From an uncultured Candidatus Saccharibacteria bacterium (GTDB taxonomy: Bacteria; Patescibacteriota; Saccharimonadia; Saccharimonadales; Saccharimonadaceae), in contig CALKRO010000074.1 in NCBI GenBank assembly GCA_937990205.1, forward strand, positions 1 through 5,407: a stretch of 5,407 bases of DNA, read 5' to 3'. Positions within the stretch are counted from its first letter, which is position 1; each line of letters begins with the position of its first letter. Made by a program: the position numbers and the translations under genes. Below, one piece after another: positions 5,218-5,407 of this stretch. Below the pieces are notes generated by a model. That model had not been told where the DNA came from. It ran no database searches and saw only the letters and a program-made list of their open reading frames with translations.

Positions 5218-5225
5218 CCTTCCTT
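5218..5225 (-). promoter_or_regulatory. Ribosome binding site of rpsA
   Basis: AAGGAAGG on the minus strand ends 12 bases before ATG at 5205, slightly far for a Shine-Dalgarno site. The two bases AA at 5224-5225 are also the last pairs of the leader hairpin, so folding could affect access to the site. Confidence 0.65.
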
Positions 5226-5278
5226 CAGGCCCGTTCAACTGATTTTCTTCCACAAAAAATCACTTGAACGAACCCGAA
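5224..5278 (-). promoter_or_regulatory. Long hairpin in the rpsA leader, likely autoregulatory
   Basis: In the rpsA mRNA, positions 5278-5256 pair with 5246-5224 around a 9-base loop. Of 23 opposed positions, 22 pair and one is a G-G mismatch (5263/5239). Three pairs (5275/5227, 5272/5230, 5271/5231) are G-U wobbles on the minus strand but A-C mismatches on the plus strand, so the structure belongs to the rpsA transcript. It begins about four bases after the predicted start and ends against the ribosome binding site. Feedback by S1 on its own mRNA leader is known in E. coli; that it happens here is inference. Confidence 0.75.
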
Positions 5279-5288
5279 TCTATTCCCT

Positions 5289-5317
5289 AATATATCAAAA
5301 TCACCTCTGTTTGTAAA
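5289..5317 (-). promoter_or_regulatory. Sigma-70 type promoter of rpsA
   Basis: On the minus strand TTTACA (5312-5317) and TATATT (5289-5294) are separated by 17 bases; each matches consensus at five of six positions. The start is expected near 5282, giving a leader of about 77 bases that is almost wholly hairpin plus ribosome binding site. Confidence 0.75.
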
Positions 5318-5407
5318 GTGTTACCCCTCTCCGGGCTTAACTAAACAATTCGGAACAAGCCGTCTTTAAGTAGTTATCTTCATTATAAAACAAATCTGGG
5401 TTATTAT
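5318..5407. other. Intergenic sequence upstream of rpsA; no gene seen
   Basis: No coding frame of useful length is present on either strand. A TATAAT on the minus strand (5382-5387) and an imperfect repeat GGCTT/AAGCC (5333-5337, 5356-5360) are visible. The -35 for that box would fall at or beyond the window edge, so I cannot tell whether it is a second rpsA promoter. Confidence 0.4.

Noticed and set aside
4519..5242. Plus-strand open frames opposite rpsA
   Set aside because: They are antisense shadows of a conserved ribosomal protein gene with clear S1 domains.
5206..5253. GTG start extending S1 by 16 residues
   Set aside because: It falls in the loop of the leader hairpin, has no ribosome binding site, and the added residues are unlike S1 N-termini.
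1..5407. CRISPR array, insertion sequence, tRNA, rRNA or toxin-antitoxin pair
   Set aside because: I found no regularly spaced repeats, no transposase or terminal inverted repeats, no cloverleaf-like sequence, and no toxin or antitoxin motifs in the small proteins.

Overview
The window looks like a compact, AT-rich bacterial chromosome segment. The 355-residue, four-domain ribosomal protein S1, the short intergenic gaps, and two genes whose -10 box sits directly against the start codon would fit a candidate-phyla-radiation bacterium, with Saccharibacteria (TM7) as my best guess. That assignment is inference at roughly 50% confidence; a low-GC Firmicute is the main alternative. The standard genetic code reads through all genes.

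Layout from left to right. (1) Bases 1-159, minus strand: the first 53 codons of a membrane protein with a strong ribosome binding site, a good promoter and a hairpin-containing leader. (2) Bases 350-432, plus strand: a promoter followed within about 50 bases by an intrinsic terminator, with no room for a gene, so a candidate very small RNA. (3) Bases 461-1195, minus: an endonuclease/exonuclease/phosphatase (EEP) family hydrolase with a complete set of catalytic motifs, apparently leaderless. (4) Bases 1279-2512, minus: a two-gene operon of multi-spanning membrane proteins. It is driven by a perfect consensus promoter (TTGACA, 17 bases, TATAAT), has a leader of about 150 bases with several inverted repeats, and ends in a strong terminator. 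The downstream member aligns without gaps to the partial protein at 1-159, so the two are probably paralogues. (5) Bases 2854-4095, plus: an unknown 413-residue single-pass membrane protein with a disordered N-terminus, an acidic linker and a C-terminal beta-rich domain. Its -10 box is only 9 bases from the ATG. (6) Bases 4138-5205, minus: rpsA, convergent with the previous gene across a shared bidirectional terminator. The rpsA leader folds into a hairpin of 23 positions per arm with one mismatch, placed between promoter and ribosome binding site and suited to feedback control.

Only rpsA and the EEP hydrolase can be given a family with confidence. The membrane proteins and the 413-residue protein are unassigned, and nothing shows that the neighbouring transcription units act in one pathway. 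The regulatory DNA and RNA is more unusual than the genes: two leaderless-type starts with the same 11-base sequence, a structured S1 leader, a palindrome-rich strong promoter, and the putative small RNA.
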